From assembly GCA_004431415.1 (NCBI GenBank), contig QPMI01000194.1:1-64000 (forward strand): DNA of 64,000 nt. Direction: 5' to 3'. The stretch is from Cyanophora paradoxa. Its lineage: Eukaryota > Glaucocystophyceae > Cyanophorales > Cyanophoraceae. A program made the position numbers and the translations under genes. Under the pieces are notes generated by a model. The model was given only the letters and a program-made list of their open reading frames with translations, was not told the origin of the DNA and did not search any database. Shown here piece by piece: positions 20,424-32,061 of the stretch; positions within the stretch are counted from its first letter, which is position 1, and each line of letters starts with the position of its first letter.

Positions 20424-21870
20424 ATGGTCCTGGTGAGCGCGCGCGCTTTTCGAAGCGCTGCAGTGGCGCTGACAGGGTCGCAGGAAGCGACATGCATTCT
20501 TGTCGACAACAGGTACCAGGCTGCTGCCAGCGCTCGCTAATGTCGTGCAATGAATGTGCTTCGCAGCGAGTTCATGCGCAATGGGGACTACCCTCCGACG
20601 CGCTTCGAAGCCCAGCATGATGCTGTCAACCTCGTCTGCGGCGCAAAGACTCAGCAGAATCCAGAGAACACCGTCGGCATTCTCACGTACGCGGGCAAGA
20701 GGTGCGTCCTTGCCCACGCATCGGCGCTCCGCCGGGCTCTGACTACGAGCGAAGGCCCGAACTCCTTGTGACCCCAACTTCCGACCTTGGAAAGATCCTG
20801 CAAAGCTTGCACCACGTCAAGCTTGGAGGAAGTGCTGACCTGGCAAATGCCCTCCAAGTCGCACAGGTGCGCCGTGGTTCTTGTTTTCTGTAGCCCAACC
20901 CGGGCAACTGAGCTTGTTGACGCAGCTTGCCTTGAAGCATCGCCAGAACAAGAATCAGCGCCAGCGCATTGTTGCATTCGTCGGCAGCCCTGTTTCTGCA
21001 GAGACGTCGGTTCTGGTGCAAATCGGCAAGAAGCTGAAGAAGAACAATGTGGCCGTAGACATCGTCAATTTCGGCGAGGAGGCGGAGAACACCGAAAAGC
21101 TGGAGGCATTCCTGAACGCCGTGATCAGCAACGACAACAGGTTCTCCTGCTGCATTATCTTTGTGCCAAGAAATCTAAACCGTGTTCGGCAGCCACCTCA
21201 TCACCATCCCGCCTGGACCCCACATCCTCTCGGACATCCTGCTCACGTCTCCGCTCATCTGTGGCGATGGAGAGGGTAATGTGTCGGCGTTTGCAGCATC
21301 TGCCGCAGCGTCGGGTACCATTTGTTTGGCTGCTTGATGTACTGGCTGTTGTTGAATCTTTTTGTGCACGCAGCTGGTGCTGCGACCGCTGCTGGTGGGT
21401 TCGACTTTGGAGTTGATCCCTCTGTTGATCCTGAATTGGCAATGGTATTTTCTGTGAATAGTCGTGCTCATGCAACAAAGGGGCTTTCCCTTACATGCCT
21501 GTAGGCTTTGCGTATCAGCATGGAAGAGGAACGGCAACGTCAGGAGGCAGAGGCAAAGAAGCGGGCCGAGACAGAAGGGAGGCCCACAGACGTACGTACT
21601 CCTGTTTGCTTCAAGACACGAAGTCTCATTGCCCCATCACAGGCTGCAGTGCCGGCACCAGAAGCGGTTCAATCAACCGGCATGGACATTGCTGATGATG
21701 ATGACGCTCTCCTGGCACGTGCTATTGCGATGGTATGCTTGGTTTGAGCTGCCCTCGTCCCATTTGGATGACCCACGTTCTCGGAACAGTCCATGGTTGA
21801 ATCGAACAATACCTCGGCCGAGCCACAAAATGACAAGGACAAGGGTGACAACATGGATGCAAGTGGCTGA
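20424..21870 (+). CDS. RPN10: 26S proteasome regulatory subunit RPN10/PSMD4
   Basis: Polyubiquitin receptor of the 19S proteasome. Exon 1 is only ATGGTCCTG; it joins to EATCILVDN and [20 protein letters not shown], giving the conserved N-terminus [12 protein letters not shown]. The VWA domain continues with [45 protein letters not shown] and [18 protein letters not shown], then [20 protein letters not shown]. The C-terminal part has ubiquitin-interacting motifs: [20 protein letters not shown] near 21428-21550 and [14 protein letters not shown] near 21690-21800. It ends at 21868-21870 after an acidic tail. Domain order and UIM pair are typical for the family. Confidence 0.94.
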
Positions 21871-22486
21871 TTGAACTGATCATGGGAAGGCTGCCCAAGA
21901 AGAACTGTCTCACCTTTCTCTCTTGCATTGCAACATGTCCTATATGTGTAAAGAGTGCTTCGAAGCATGGCACTGCGCACGTCAGGTGCATAGGGGGGAA
22001 TATAAGATCTGCATATCGTTTGCATGCGAATTACAATCGAGATTGAGTTATGTCCAACCCTGTCGACATCCAAAAAAATCGCAATCAAACTCAAAATCAA
22101 AGTCTTACTCCCGTCAAACCCCATCCAACCAAATGAAACTGGCCTTCTCCCGCCAACCCCTCAGGGCCTGTACATGTACAAGCTATACGATGATCTGCTT
22201 TGAATTCCTCCACTACCTGTGCCACTCTACCCCCAACCCGTCACGGCGTCCCCCGAGCTCGAGCTACCCCCTCCTTGCTCCCCCCCCCCTTTCAAGTTCA
22301 ACGGTTTCTCCCCGGAGTCTTTACCCCACTGGGCCATGGCCAGGCCGGCATTAGAAAGAGGCCCGAACTGGGATTTCGTCTATTGCTTTCCGTATATACG
22401 TAGCTAGATATATATATATAGGCCCAGGGCACAATTGCAATTGACTAGTACTTGAGACTTGAGATCTAGCTATATAGCTAGCTGCT
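21871..22486. other. Downstream flank of RPN10, low-complexity
   Basis: Holds a fragment resembling the ~50-bp family (aatcgcaatcaaa near 22076), pyrimidine-rich runs and an AT palindromic block (ctagatatatatata) near 22400. No gene supported. Confidence 0.4.
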
Positions 22487-23240
22487 AGGGACCTAGGTGC
22501 GCATACTACCCAGAAAGTTAATTGCATAACTCGGTTGGGGAGTGTGTGTTGTGGCATGGCGGGGCGAGGGGGGGAGCGCGCTACGCGCCAGCTGGCATAA
22601 TTAAAGAGGCCCTTACATAGAGCAGTTCGCAAGTGGTGGCGTCTAGCGCCGTTACCATCGATTTTCGACCACTGCGGGCGCGGGATTCGCGGCGCGGGAT
22701 CGGCAAGACAGCTACACGAGTGCTAGGGAATCGGCGCGCATAGGTCCTTTTTGCTAGCGGATCCCCGCTGCGCGCCCGCGCGCCAAGGTCCCGCGCGCCC
22801 GCTTGCGGAGGGGGGGGACAGCGATTCCGTCATGCAGTCCGCGCTGCTAGCGCTCTGGTCGCGTTATGCATGCGCGGTACAGCGCAACGATTGCGCTGTG
22901 TACCGCTTCGGGTCCTCCGCGCTGCCGCCGCCGCGCCAGCGCCGGTTTTGGGGCTGCCCAAAACCGGGGGGGACAGCGTTACGAGGCACCATGCAGCTCC
23001 AGCCACACATCGCCCGGTGTGCGAAACGCTCGAGCGCGTCGCACTCCCCAGGCGCCGCCGCTATATCTGGCGCCTCCATCTGGCCCCGCTCGCCGCCGCA
23101 GTACACGGCGACTACACGCCGCACATCGCGGCACATGTGTCGCGTGTAGTCGCCGTACTACGGTACGCGTGTACTGCACAACACACTCCCCAACCGAGTT
23201 ATGCAATTATCTTTCTAGCAGAATGCGCTCTTGTGTCCCT
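22487..23240. mobile_element. Candidate non-autonomous TIR element with nested hairpins
   Basis: Imperfect terminal inverted repeats of about 65-70 bp lie at 22487-22556 and 23172-23240. Both begin agggac when read inward and share gcgcat, agaaag, taattgcataactcggttgg and ggagtgtg, ending ttgtg. Between them lie hairpins at 22874-22906 (gcggtac...agcgcaa / ttgcgct...gtaccgc), 22942-22967 (ccggttttggg / cccaaaaccgg) and 23101-23158 (ggcgactacacg / cgtgtagtcgcc). Two of them carry the same 2-nt AC bulge next to gtac. No coding sequence is evident and no target-site duplication is obvious. This fits a MITE-like element; the superfamily is unknown. Confidence 0.75.
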
Positions 23241-23451
23241 GATACTAGCGCTATAGCTATATAGGGGGGAGCCGAGATCTGATATCGATCGCGATGGATA
23301 CTAGTACGTACGTATATATACTGACCTGCTAGCGCTTCCCTAGCTAGCGCTATAGCTATATAGCTATAGCTATAGATCGATATCTCAATTACCGCAATGC
23401 AAGTCTTCTCTAACATGTACCGTAGTACACCGTGGCACCCTCAGCGGCCTG

Positions 23452-23453
<2 letters not shown>
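23241..23453. other. Palindrome-rich spacer
   Basis: Dense gctagcgctatagctatatag-type words (longest shared word about 20 bp, seen near 23250 and 23338) and cgtacgtatatata. Nothing coding. Confidence 0.4.
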
Positions 23454-23536
<83 letters not shown>

Positions 23537-23538
23537 GC
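23454..23538. repeat. (TA)n microsatellite
   Basis: About 85 bp of nearly pure alternating TA with one interruption, followed by gctagctagc. Confidence 0.95.
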
Positions 23539-23664
23539 TAGCTAGCCTGTTCTGCACGTATGAGCGCCGGACCGCCAGGGCATACATGTATACGGTAGAT
23601 CTAGACCGTTTAGGCATTTGTGCCGTCACTGCTCTTGTGGCTGGTTCTCTGTCAGTTGTGCCTT

Positions 23665-23760
23665 GCAAATTGGGCCTCCGGGTCCTTTGCCTTTACTCAA
23701 AACCGTTCGGCTGGCTTGGGCGTTTCTTATACATACTCTTCATCTTTTTACGTCCAACCA
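23665..23760 (+). repeat. Dispersed repeat, second copy of the 13.96-kb family
   Basis: Shares gggcct, gggtccttt/cgcctt, tcaaaaccgt, ggcttgggcgt and tcttata(c/t)atact with 13960-14066; the last part recurs at about 40405-40435. Confidence 0.8.
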
Positions 23761-23927
23761 GCGCCGTTTAACCCCCAATCAACGTGAGGGAATCGTGCTC
23801 TGCATTGAGAAGATAGGACGAAATGCGGATCTATAGACACCATGTACACCGATTTTGATTCAGCAACAACCTGTCCATATTACATCCCACTTCCCCGGAG
23901 AATTCAAACAAAAATGCCGGCAGGCGT

Positions 23928-25162
23928 TTAGGTTTCGATCACATTTACTGATCGATAACTGCGCACATAAAACATTAGAGCGCAGAGGAGTGAACGGGAA
24001 AAAAAGGGCAAACCGAGCGCGAAGCCTGGACGTTGCAAAGAGGAGTGCAATCAGTTGCAGGCTAGAGCATGCTTTGTGAGGTAAGCAGGCTAGAGACGCA
24101 CCGAGCTTGTGCGAGTCCTTGTCGAGGGTGCGGGTGTTGACCTGGCCGGCAACAACGAATGTGACCTTGGGGCGGAGCTCCTGCGAGTACGCCACAGACG
24201 CGACACCCTCGGTATCGATCTTGGCCTGCGCATACAAGTTAATGCGCTGCACGAAGTCAGAAAACAAATGCAAGACGAACCCGGACGTAGGAGGTCTTGT
24301 CGAGCTTGTACAAACCGCCGAGAGTGAAGGTGTTGCTCCTGTCCGACTTTTTGTGGACGAACTCGCCAGCGACCGAGGTAGTGGCATTGAGGTGATGCAC
24401 ATAGGAGGCCGCATACTCGCCGAGCTTGTTGCGCCTGTACGCGCATTGAGAGGCTACCGCGCGAGAGTTGCGTTTGAAAACGCACGCCGCAGCAGTGACG
24501 ACGAAGTCGCCCGCCTTGCCGTACGACACCGCCGCATCGTACTTGGTGGGGACGCCCTTGTTGGTGTCGTACTCAACGTTGCCACCCGCGGAGATGCTGT
24601 CGGTTACGCCGACGACGACGGAGCTCCCGACCTTCAGGCCGGAGTCGATGAACGCGGTCGCCGTGAACTTGTCCTGGCGGTACTCGGCGGCAGCGGTCCC
24701 GACCATGGGCTCGGGGTAAAGGCCGCGGAAGACGAGCTTGAGGCCCTTAGTAAACGCGTCCGCAACCTCGAGGTCGGCCGACACTTTGCCCGCTGTGTCG
24801 ACCTTCGCGGAGATCCCCGCCGGCCCCTGCTTGCCCTTGATGGCGAGCTCTCCGCCAATGGGCCCGCTCGGAAGGCTGCTTCCGGCCGCGTTGAAGACCT
24901 GATCGGCGGTGGTGAGGCGATCCGAAGAAGCGGCGAAAAGGCGATCCTGGTCCGTCGCGCACCACACCGCTGCTCGTGGTCGATTTCAGCGACAGCTTCT
25001 TGTCATAGGAGTAGTCCTTCGACAGAATGTCTGCGGCGCGGAAGAGGGCTCAATCGCGGGTGACGCGCGTCATTCTGGAGCCGGCGCTCCCGTCATGAAG
25101 AGGGCGCCGTTGCACGCACCCTTCGCGGACTTGCCGAGCTCTGCGAACACAGGGAGAGGCAT
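23928..25162 (-). CDS. Voltage-dependent anion channel (VDAC, mitochondrial porin)
   Basis: Outer-membrane beta-barrel that passes metabolites. Exon 1 (25162 downward) encodes MPLPVFAELGKSAK and joins GT-AG to DILSKDYSYDKKLSLKSTTS, the family N-terminal helix and first strand. Then come GGELAIKGKQGPAGISAKVD, FTKGLKLVFRGLYPEP, YRQDKFTATAFIDSG, VEYDTNKGVPTKYDAAVSYG, the KLGEYAASYVHHLNATTSVA region, YAQAKIDTEGVASVAYSQEL and KVTFVVAGQVNTRTLDKDSH-KLG. The last splice most plausibly leads to FALGLPF, the closing strand, and on to a stop at 23928, which leaves a tail of about 25 residues beyond the barrel. An alternative acceptor would end it sooner (near 23945). It is divergent from TM9SF with 101 bp between starts. 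Confidence 0.9.
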
Positions 25163-25263
25163 TTGGCGGGTTTTGGATGATGCGATGCGCTCTCTACCCC
25201 TCGTCTGCGATCCGAGGTGTACCCCCGCAAGGCCGAGCATCGGCGAGCAAGCCGACGACTGGG
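25163..25263. promoter_or_regulatory. 101-bp divergent promoter, VDAC / TM9SF
   Basis: The shortest divergent spacing in the window. Both 5' UTRs and both core promoters must fit in or overlap this stretch. No TATA-like element is evident. Confidence 0.55.
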
Positions 25264-28200
25264 ATGGCGGCGCGGCGGCTGCAGATCGCCCTCGGGGTGC
25301 TGCTGGTGCTGGCGACCTCGAATGCCTTTTACCTCCCCGGTGTTGCGCCCAGGTCCGCGCCGTGCCCACTGCCCCACGCGCCGGCTTACACGCGCTCCCC
25401 ATTTCGGCAGGGAATACATGGTACGATTCGTTCTATCTGTCCGAACGCCGGCGCTGCCCACATCTTTTGCAGGACGGCGATGCGGTGGATGTGAAGGTCA
25501 ACACTCTGACCAGCGTGAAAACTCAGGTCCGCGAGTCGCATGCGCGTCAATCAATGCGCTTGGCCTAATCGCACACTCAGCTCCCGTACGAGTACTATGC
25601 CGTAAGCTTGCCGCCCGGGCCCCGTGCCTGCTCTCTCAGCCCTTTCGCATAGCTGCCGTTTTGCCGCCCTGGTCACATTGAGAACGCTGCCGAAAATCTT
25701 GGAGAGGTGCTTCGGGGCGACAAGATCCAGAACTCGCTCTACAAGGCGCGTCGCATCCACTTGCTCGTTCTCCCGGGAGAGATAGAACGGGCGCGCGCTC
25801 TCGCAGATGAACATGGCCCAGAATCATGAGTGTGTAGTTCTCTGCAAGAAGACTCTCAAGCCAGAGGACCTTGAGGATTTTCGGAGGAAGATTGATGAGG
25901 ACTACCGTGTGAACATGTGCGCGACTATCACGTACTGCATCCCGCCAAGTCCCCACATTTGATCGCCCGCAGGATCGTTGACAACCTGCCAGTCGCAATG
26001 CGACTTCCGGGCACGCATCGGTCTGAAGATGAGCAGCAGAAGCATGTCATCGAGGCCGGTTTTCCAGTGGGCATTGTACCCCGTGTTCCTTCGCCCTACA
26101 ATGTGGTCTGTTCCTTTTCTTTGTCCTTTTCGTCGTTCCTTTCTTTCCCGCACGGCTTTAATAGTTCCGAAGCACCCCCAGCCTGGCATGGTCGAGGGCA
26201 AGCACTACCTTTACAATCATCTGCGTTTTATCGTCTTCTATCACACCGACCCCGCATCGTACACGGGCAAGCGCATCGTCGGGTTCGAAGTGGAGCCTGT
26301 TAGGTACCCGCCCTGACTCAATGCTCTCCTCATGACTTCTATGGTGATGCTCTTGCGTAGTGTCCAGTACGATCCGAATTTCGGAGATGATAAGCCGAAG
26401 GAGTGTCCGTTCGGCCCCAACGACAAGCACATTCCCTTGGATATGGAGGGTGATAAGGAGAAGAAAGTTGTGTTCACCTACGATGTCGTGTGGAAGGTCC
26501 GCTTATCAAATATGTCTTCCGATTTTCTTTCAGCAGCTACTCATTTAATACCAGGACTCGCCCGTCAAGTGGGCTTCACGCTGGGACGTGTACCTTCACA
26601 TGACAGACAACCAGATTCACTGGTTTTCGATTATCAACTCGCTTATGATCGTTTTGTTCCTTACGGGCATGGTGGCCATGATTCTGATGAGAACTTTGAA
26701 CCAAGACTTCCGCCGCTATAACCAGTTGGAGACTTCGGAAGATGCACAGGAGGAAACTGGATGGAAGCTGGTCCACGGCGATGTCTTCCGCCCGCCCACT
26801 CACGCCGGCCTGCTTGCGGCCTATGTTGGCACCGGCGTACAAGTATTTGGCATGACACTGATAACCATGAGTGTGTTTTTTTCCTTTTCCAGAAATTGCA
26901 GACTGACGCATTATGCATGATTAGTCTTTGCCGTTCTCGGATTCCTGAGTCCTGCAAATCGAGGCGGCCTGATGACTGCTCTGCTGCTTCTCTTTGTCTT
27001 TATGGGGTGCGGCCCTCCCAATGTGAGCTGTGGAATTATCTCATCATTTTGCAGAGCTTTCGCCGGATACTGGTCCTCACGGCTGTACAAGATGTTTAAG
27101 GGAACTGCATGGAAGCGGAACACCCTGATGGTTCGTTTCTAATCGTGATTTTCGTGGCACGAGAATCTTTCGCGATCACTAATTGTGATTAGACTGCGTT
27201 CATGTTTCCGGGAATCATATTTGCGTTGTTTTTCTTCCTGAATCTCCTCGTGTGGGGCGAGCGGTCGGCTGGAGCAGTTCCTTTCTGTCCGTCACCTTAT
27301 TTGAGATGTCGATCACGACTTACTTCAAACCAGGGTCTATGTTTGCACTTATTTTCCTTTGGTTCGGTATCTCGGTGCCTCTTGTCTTCATCGGTTCTTA
27401 CTTTGGCCTGAAGAAGCCAGTGCGTCCTTGTCTCATCATACGTAGACATGCCCTGAAAATTTTCGCGTGTCCAGGCCATCGAGCACCCAGTGAGAACGAA
27501 TCAGATCCCTCGTCAAATTCCAGAGCAAGCTTGGTACATGAAGCCTGCATTCTCAATTCTGATCGGGGGCATTCTGCCTTTCGGGGCGGTGTTCATCGAG
27601 CTCTTCTTCATCTTGTCTTCTCTGTGGCTTCATCAGTTCTACTATATGTTCACGTTCCTGTTCATCGTCTTTGTCATCCTTATCCTCACTTGTGCGGAAA
27701 TCACCATCGTGCTCTGCTACTTCCAGCTTTGTAGCGAGGTTTGCATGCTCTCAGCAATGTTGCTGTTATAGCTCTGCTGATAATGTCGGCAGGACTATCA
27801 CTGGTGGTGGCGCTCCTACTTGACAGCTGGATCCTCTGCTGTCTACCTCTTTGCCTACTCGTTCGTACCCTCTCTCGTCTTGGATCATTAGTCTTCTAAC
27901 TGCTCCAATGCAGGATCTTCTATTACATCACGAAGCTAGATATGGACAGGCCAGTCTCCGCCATGATGTTCTTTGGCTGTTCGTGTTCTATTCCTTTGTG
28001 GCTGTCTACTTCATCAACTAATCAGCGCGAGTGCAGACATGTCCATGGCTTCATGTGCGGCACTGGACTTCTGTTTTCCCCTTGACGTTTTCCCTGACCT
28101 CTTTTCTCGTTCACAGTTGGCTTCTTTGTCCTCACTGGATCGATCGGCTTCTTTGCGTGCTTTATGTTCGTGCGGAAAATTTATGGAAGTGTCAAGGTGG

Positions 28201-28265
28201 GTGAAGAAGCCATTATACCAACGACAGATAAACATGACGACTGATCCATCGAGCAGGTCGACTAA
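25264..28265 (+). CDS. Transmembrane 9 superfamily (EMP70/nonaspanin) protein
   Basis: Nine-TM endosome/Golgi protein. It starts [19 protein letters not shown] (signal peptide) then [10 protein letters not shown]. The luminal domain continues with [95 protein letters not shown] and [10 protein letters not shown]. The membrane part begins [20 protein letters not shown] and includes [74 protein letters not shown] and [20 protein letters not shown]. The last exon adds VD after KIYGSVK, giving the characteristic [10 protein letters not shown]-terminus that resembles the family's COPI-binding/Golgi-retention signal. About a dozen exons. Divergent to VDAC. Confidence 0.94.
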
Positions 28266-28769
28266 ACACCAGCGTTCTCATAACAGCAGTTTCACTTAGA
28301 TCAGGAAAACCAAGCATCAGAAATATATCCAGCATTTGTGAGCATCAACAACAATGTTGGTTCGAGCATCCAACATCAACAACTGCGCTCGATGTTGCTC
28401 TTACGTTTCAGCACAAATCTAAATTGCACAGTCCAGGATACAAACGTGATCCTACCGTCCAACCTGGAATCAACTCTTCCCAACCTTTTAATCAGGTCAC
28501 CGGGGTGGAGATTGTGTGCGGCTGTGCCGGAGATTAAGTTGTGGAACGCTCGCCTCAGTGAAAAAAATAGTACGAAAACTTGAACAGTCGCTTCAGAGCT
28601 CGAGCCTCGAGTAGGTAAGACAGCAGCGCCTGAAGCTGCTGCTGCAGCAGCTAAGTGAGGTAGCAGCGCCTACAGCTATTATCTCTAGCTAGATCTAGAG
28701 GCGCGAGCGCATCACTAGCTTTCGCGCAGCATAGCTGTCGCGCAGCACTAGCTATCGCGCCCGATATCG
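28266..28769. other. Intergenic region, TM9SF to Misato
   Basis: Contains short repeats (agcagcgcctgaagctgctgctgcagcag type words near 28622-28680; ctagctatcgcgc repeats near 28720-28760). No gene supported. Confidence 0.4.
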
Positions 28770-31185
28770 ATGAGGGAAGCCATCACGCTCCAGGTGGGCC
28801 CGTACAGCAACTACGTCGGCGCACACTTCTGGAATCTGCAGGTGGCGCAGTTTCGGAACGCACGATCGACGCTTCCGCCCGCGCTGAACGAGTCGCAGGA
28901 CGAAGTCAACGCGTATTCAGCGGCCGGAGTCGTGCCCGAGATCGATCTGGACGTTCTCTTCCGTGAAACGAAGAACGCTCGCGTGCGTTGCTTGCCCTTC
29001 GGAGCGCGCTCACCGTTCACAACCTCCGCACAGGGCGCCTCAGCCTACGTGCCCCGAGCCATTTGCTGCGACTACCAAGGCGTGCGAATGCATCTGTCAC
29101 TCGACTCTGTATTCGATTCGACAGACCGGGCAGAGAATTTTGGCTGGCTGGGACTTGGCGGTGGCAACGCCGCGGAGCATGGCCCTGCGGTCGAATCGCT
29201 CTGGTGCCGAGGCAATGCCAATGCAGGCTGTATCTGTCTGCGACCGATCGTGCGAGAATCGCGCAGGTCTGGCAAAGTCGAGCGGGTGGACGCTGAGGCC
29301 GTCCAGCCGAGCCCCTATGTGCAGGGCCTCATGCAGGAAGTAGTGCGTTTCCGGGCCCCTTCTGTTTGCGAGATCTCATGCAGCGCCCCTAGGACAGCGC
29401 CAGCGTTGAGACGCCGTCGAATTTGGAGATAGAAGCATCTGCTCGCCACTGGCCTGACTTCGCGAAGGTTTTTTGCACCTTTTTCAAAAATCACGGAAAC
29501 ACTCATACGCTTATAGGTTGAATTTCATGAGCGCAGTCTGGCAGGGCTCCCCCCGGCCGTCTGCGCATCCTCTGATAGTGAAAGCATTGGCGGACTGAAC
29601 GGCTACATCGCTGGAGCCGAGCTGGCTAAAGGGTCCTGGGTACGATTTTCTCTTCCTCGAAGTATTAGTTTACGTCTGTGATCACGCTTATTCTCGATCG
29701 CGCTGGTAGGGCGACGATTTGCTTGAAAGAATGCGCTGGTTTGTTGAAGAGTGTGATAATCTGCAAGGTATGAAACGATAATCACAGCCAGGCATCGCTG
29801 TCTTGTTAGTATACTCTCACGCATCGTAGGTTTTCAAGTCTTCTGTGATACAAGTGGCTATTTTTCAGCAATTGCATCTGCGCTCATCGAATCAATTCGG
29901 GATGATTTTGGGTCATCAAGCTCAGTACTATCTTTTCATTTGCACCCACCACTCTCACAATCAACTGTCCTTTCTGAGGTATTCGCTACAATTGGCTCAC
30001 ATACATTTCTCGTTTATGGCACGCTTCAGAATCGGCGGCTGCAACAGTCTTTGTCAGAGAATCTCGGTGTTGCTTCACTCACGGATGCTTCATCGGTCAT
30101 TGTGCCTATCGCTGCACTTCCTCCTTTTCCATACGCGCCCGCTTGCCAGGTCAGCACTTTCTGACCAGGTCGGATGTTGCATTTCTGAGGGCTTCACCAG
30201 CCTCAGAAATGGTATCATGCTGCTGCATTTCATGCTGCCTCCCTGGACTCACTCACTGTTGGAAGCCGGTGTGTTTCTCGTGGTCTCTTTGTTCGTCATG
30301 GTAGTCATTTATTTCTGCACAGGATAAGGGCAGGAGCCGGGGCTGTGGCATTCTCACTTGATTCTCTTGTTGGAAGTTTGCGATGCCAAGAGAGATTACG
30401 AGTTGCATCAGCATGGAGTGCAGTTCCCCTTCCAGTTTTCGCAGATGCTCCTCTCGACCAAGTTCTTGAGCCAGTTCATCCAGTCATGCAACCGGCCATG
30501 GTAGCTTTGTCGCCTGTGAAGGGGCCACACGTGTTTTTTTCGGAGCACTGTGTCGTGAGAGGCTGGCCTGGCAGCGCTAGCCACACACATCAATCATTGC
30601 TGCATCTGTGTGCACGCCAACCTTGCATTGCTTCCACGTGGTGCTTTGCTGCTCTATTGTTGCATCTTTGCTGTGTCATAAGCCACCCTGGTCACAGCAT
30701 AGTCGGTGAACAGCAAGTTCTCATCCCTGGTCCGTTTCCACAAGTCTTTGCACCAGTCATTGGGCGACTGGTACTTGGGACCTTGGCTTCTTCTGGCATT
30801 CGATTCTGTTCTCTGACCGACACAACATCAGGGGCGTCCTCAGCATAAATCCAAAGATGTACAAGACATTTCCGGTGCTTATCTGCGTTCCTTGAGTATG
30901 CACAGCCCTGTTTATATGCATAGCACAGAATGTGCTGTTGAAGCGATGGCGACAATGGGACACCTTGGAACTCATTCTGGATTCAAGGGATGGGCAAGCA
31001 CAATCTCGCAGCAGCTGTGTTTTCCTCGAAGTATTGCTACTTTCCGGGTAACTTCGCTTCCTTTTTGTCGATCTTGCAAATGCTCATGCACTTGGTTTGT
31101 GCAGTCCAACACGGACATATCCGAGGTTGCCTCCGGGGCAGCGTCATTTCTGGCGGACATTGCAGAGGCCTTCGATAGTGATTGA
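28770..31185 (+). CDS. DML1: Misato/DML1 family protein
   Basis: Tubulin-related GTPase-like protein that acts in mitochondrial distribution and, in animals, chaperonin-linked tubulin handling. It starts MREAITLQVGPYSNYVGAHF, the Misato segment I signature (MRE-ITLQ-G-YSN-VG-H-WN). Following blocks include AGVVPEIDLDVLFRET, YVPRAICCDYQG, NLEIEASARHWPDFAKV near 29420-29470, EECDNLQGFQVFCDTSGYFS near 29738-29870 (segment II type, split by an intron), LSFHLHPPLSQST near 29935, INPKMYKTFPVL near 30845, and a final exon ending DISEVASGAASFLADIAEAF then DSD-stop at 31185. Several intron-exon borders in the second half are not resolved. Confidence 0.85.
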
Positions 31186-32061
31186 TTTGCAGTACTGTGG
31201 AAAGCGCAATCGCTAAAGCAACAGTGTTGCAACGGGCCCAGCCCACCTTGCGCTTGACCAGCCGGTCCCTGTGTGGCCCACTGAGGGTAATGTGCCTCCC
31301 TGTGGACATGCTAGGTGCCCCGTGTGTTGAGAGCATCATCATTTCTTGGATGGTGGTGAGAGCTCCTGTCACGAGTCCAGTTGGCTTCAAGGCTTGGGGC
31401 TCCAACAGGGCCGAAATCGAAAGCCCTGAAATCGAAGGTCAAACAACCGCGTGCACTCGATCTAAGTAAAGGCATCACTGTAGCACACCATCTTGGCAAG
31501 GTGAGCCCGTGATGGCACGCGGAATAGACCTCATGATCATGATCGACTCCAACAAGGTGAGCCCGTGATGGCACGCGGAATAGAGGCTCGGCGATTCATA
31601 TCCTATATATATATATATGTTCGGCGATTTATATCCTATGATCGGCACTATGATCCGGAACTTGACACTTCCGGGCGAGAGTTTGGCGAACTCGCCAGAT
31701 ATCGATTGCCCGACCAATGGCGTGACTTCAAATCTGCAGGGGCTACAGGAAAATTCCGGCTGTGTTCAGGCGGGCGCCAGAAGGAACTCTGACTTGTTAC
31801 GAATCATCGATGATTGGCCCACAAGGCCTAGGCTGCAGCTGCCTGAGTTCAAGTGAGTTGGCATAGGTCGAACTTAAAAATTCTGAAACCTTGAATGCCC
31901 ATCGCGGCATTAAGCTGTCGCGCATCACTAGCTCTCGCGCCCCATGAAGGAAGCTCAATGAACAGTCACTGTTCAAATACCGGTAGCTCGATTTTTTATA
32001 TCAAGCAACGGAGGTCAACGTCTGAAATCTGCTTTCGCAATTTCTGGCTACACTACACTGT
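31186..32061. other. Convergent intergenic region with a 37-bp direct duplication
   Basis: The word aaggtgagcccgtgatggca plus cgcggaatag occurs at about 31498-31535 and again at 31555-31587, and tcggcgatt(c/t)atatcctat occurs twice at 31589-31638. An open frame at 31617-31856 has no recognisable family. No gene is claimed. Confidence 0.45.

Noticed and set aside
24107-25063. 318-aa plus-strand open frame
   Set aside because: Antisense shadow of the VDAC gene, whose motifs are clear on the other strand.
31617-31856. 79-aa plus-strand open frame (starts MFGDLYPMIG)
   Set aside because: No family match recognised and the first part is made of a duplicated AT-rich word; treated as intergenic.
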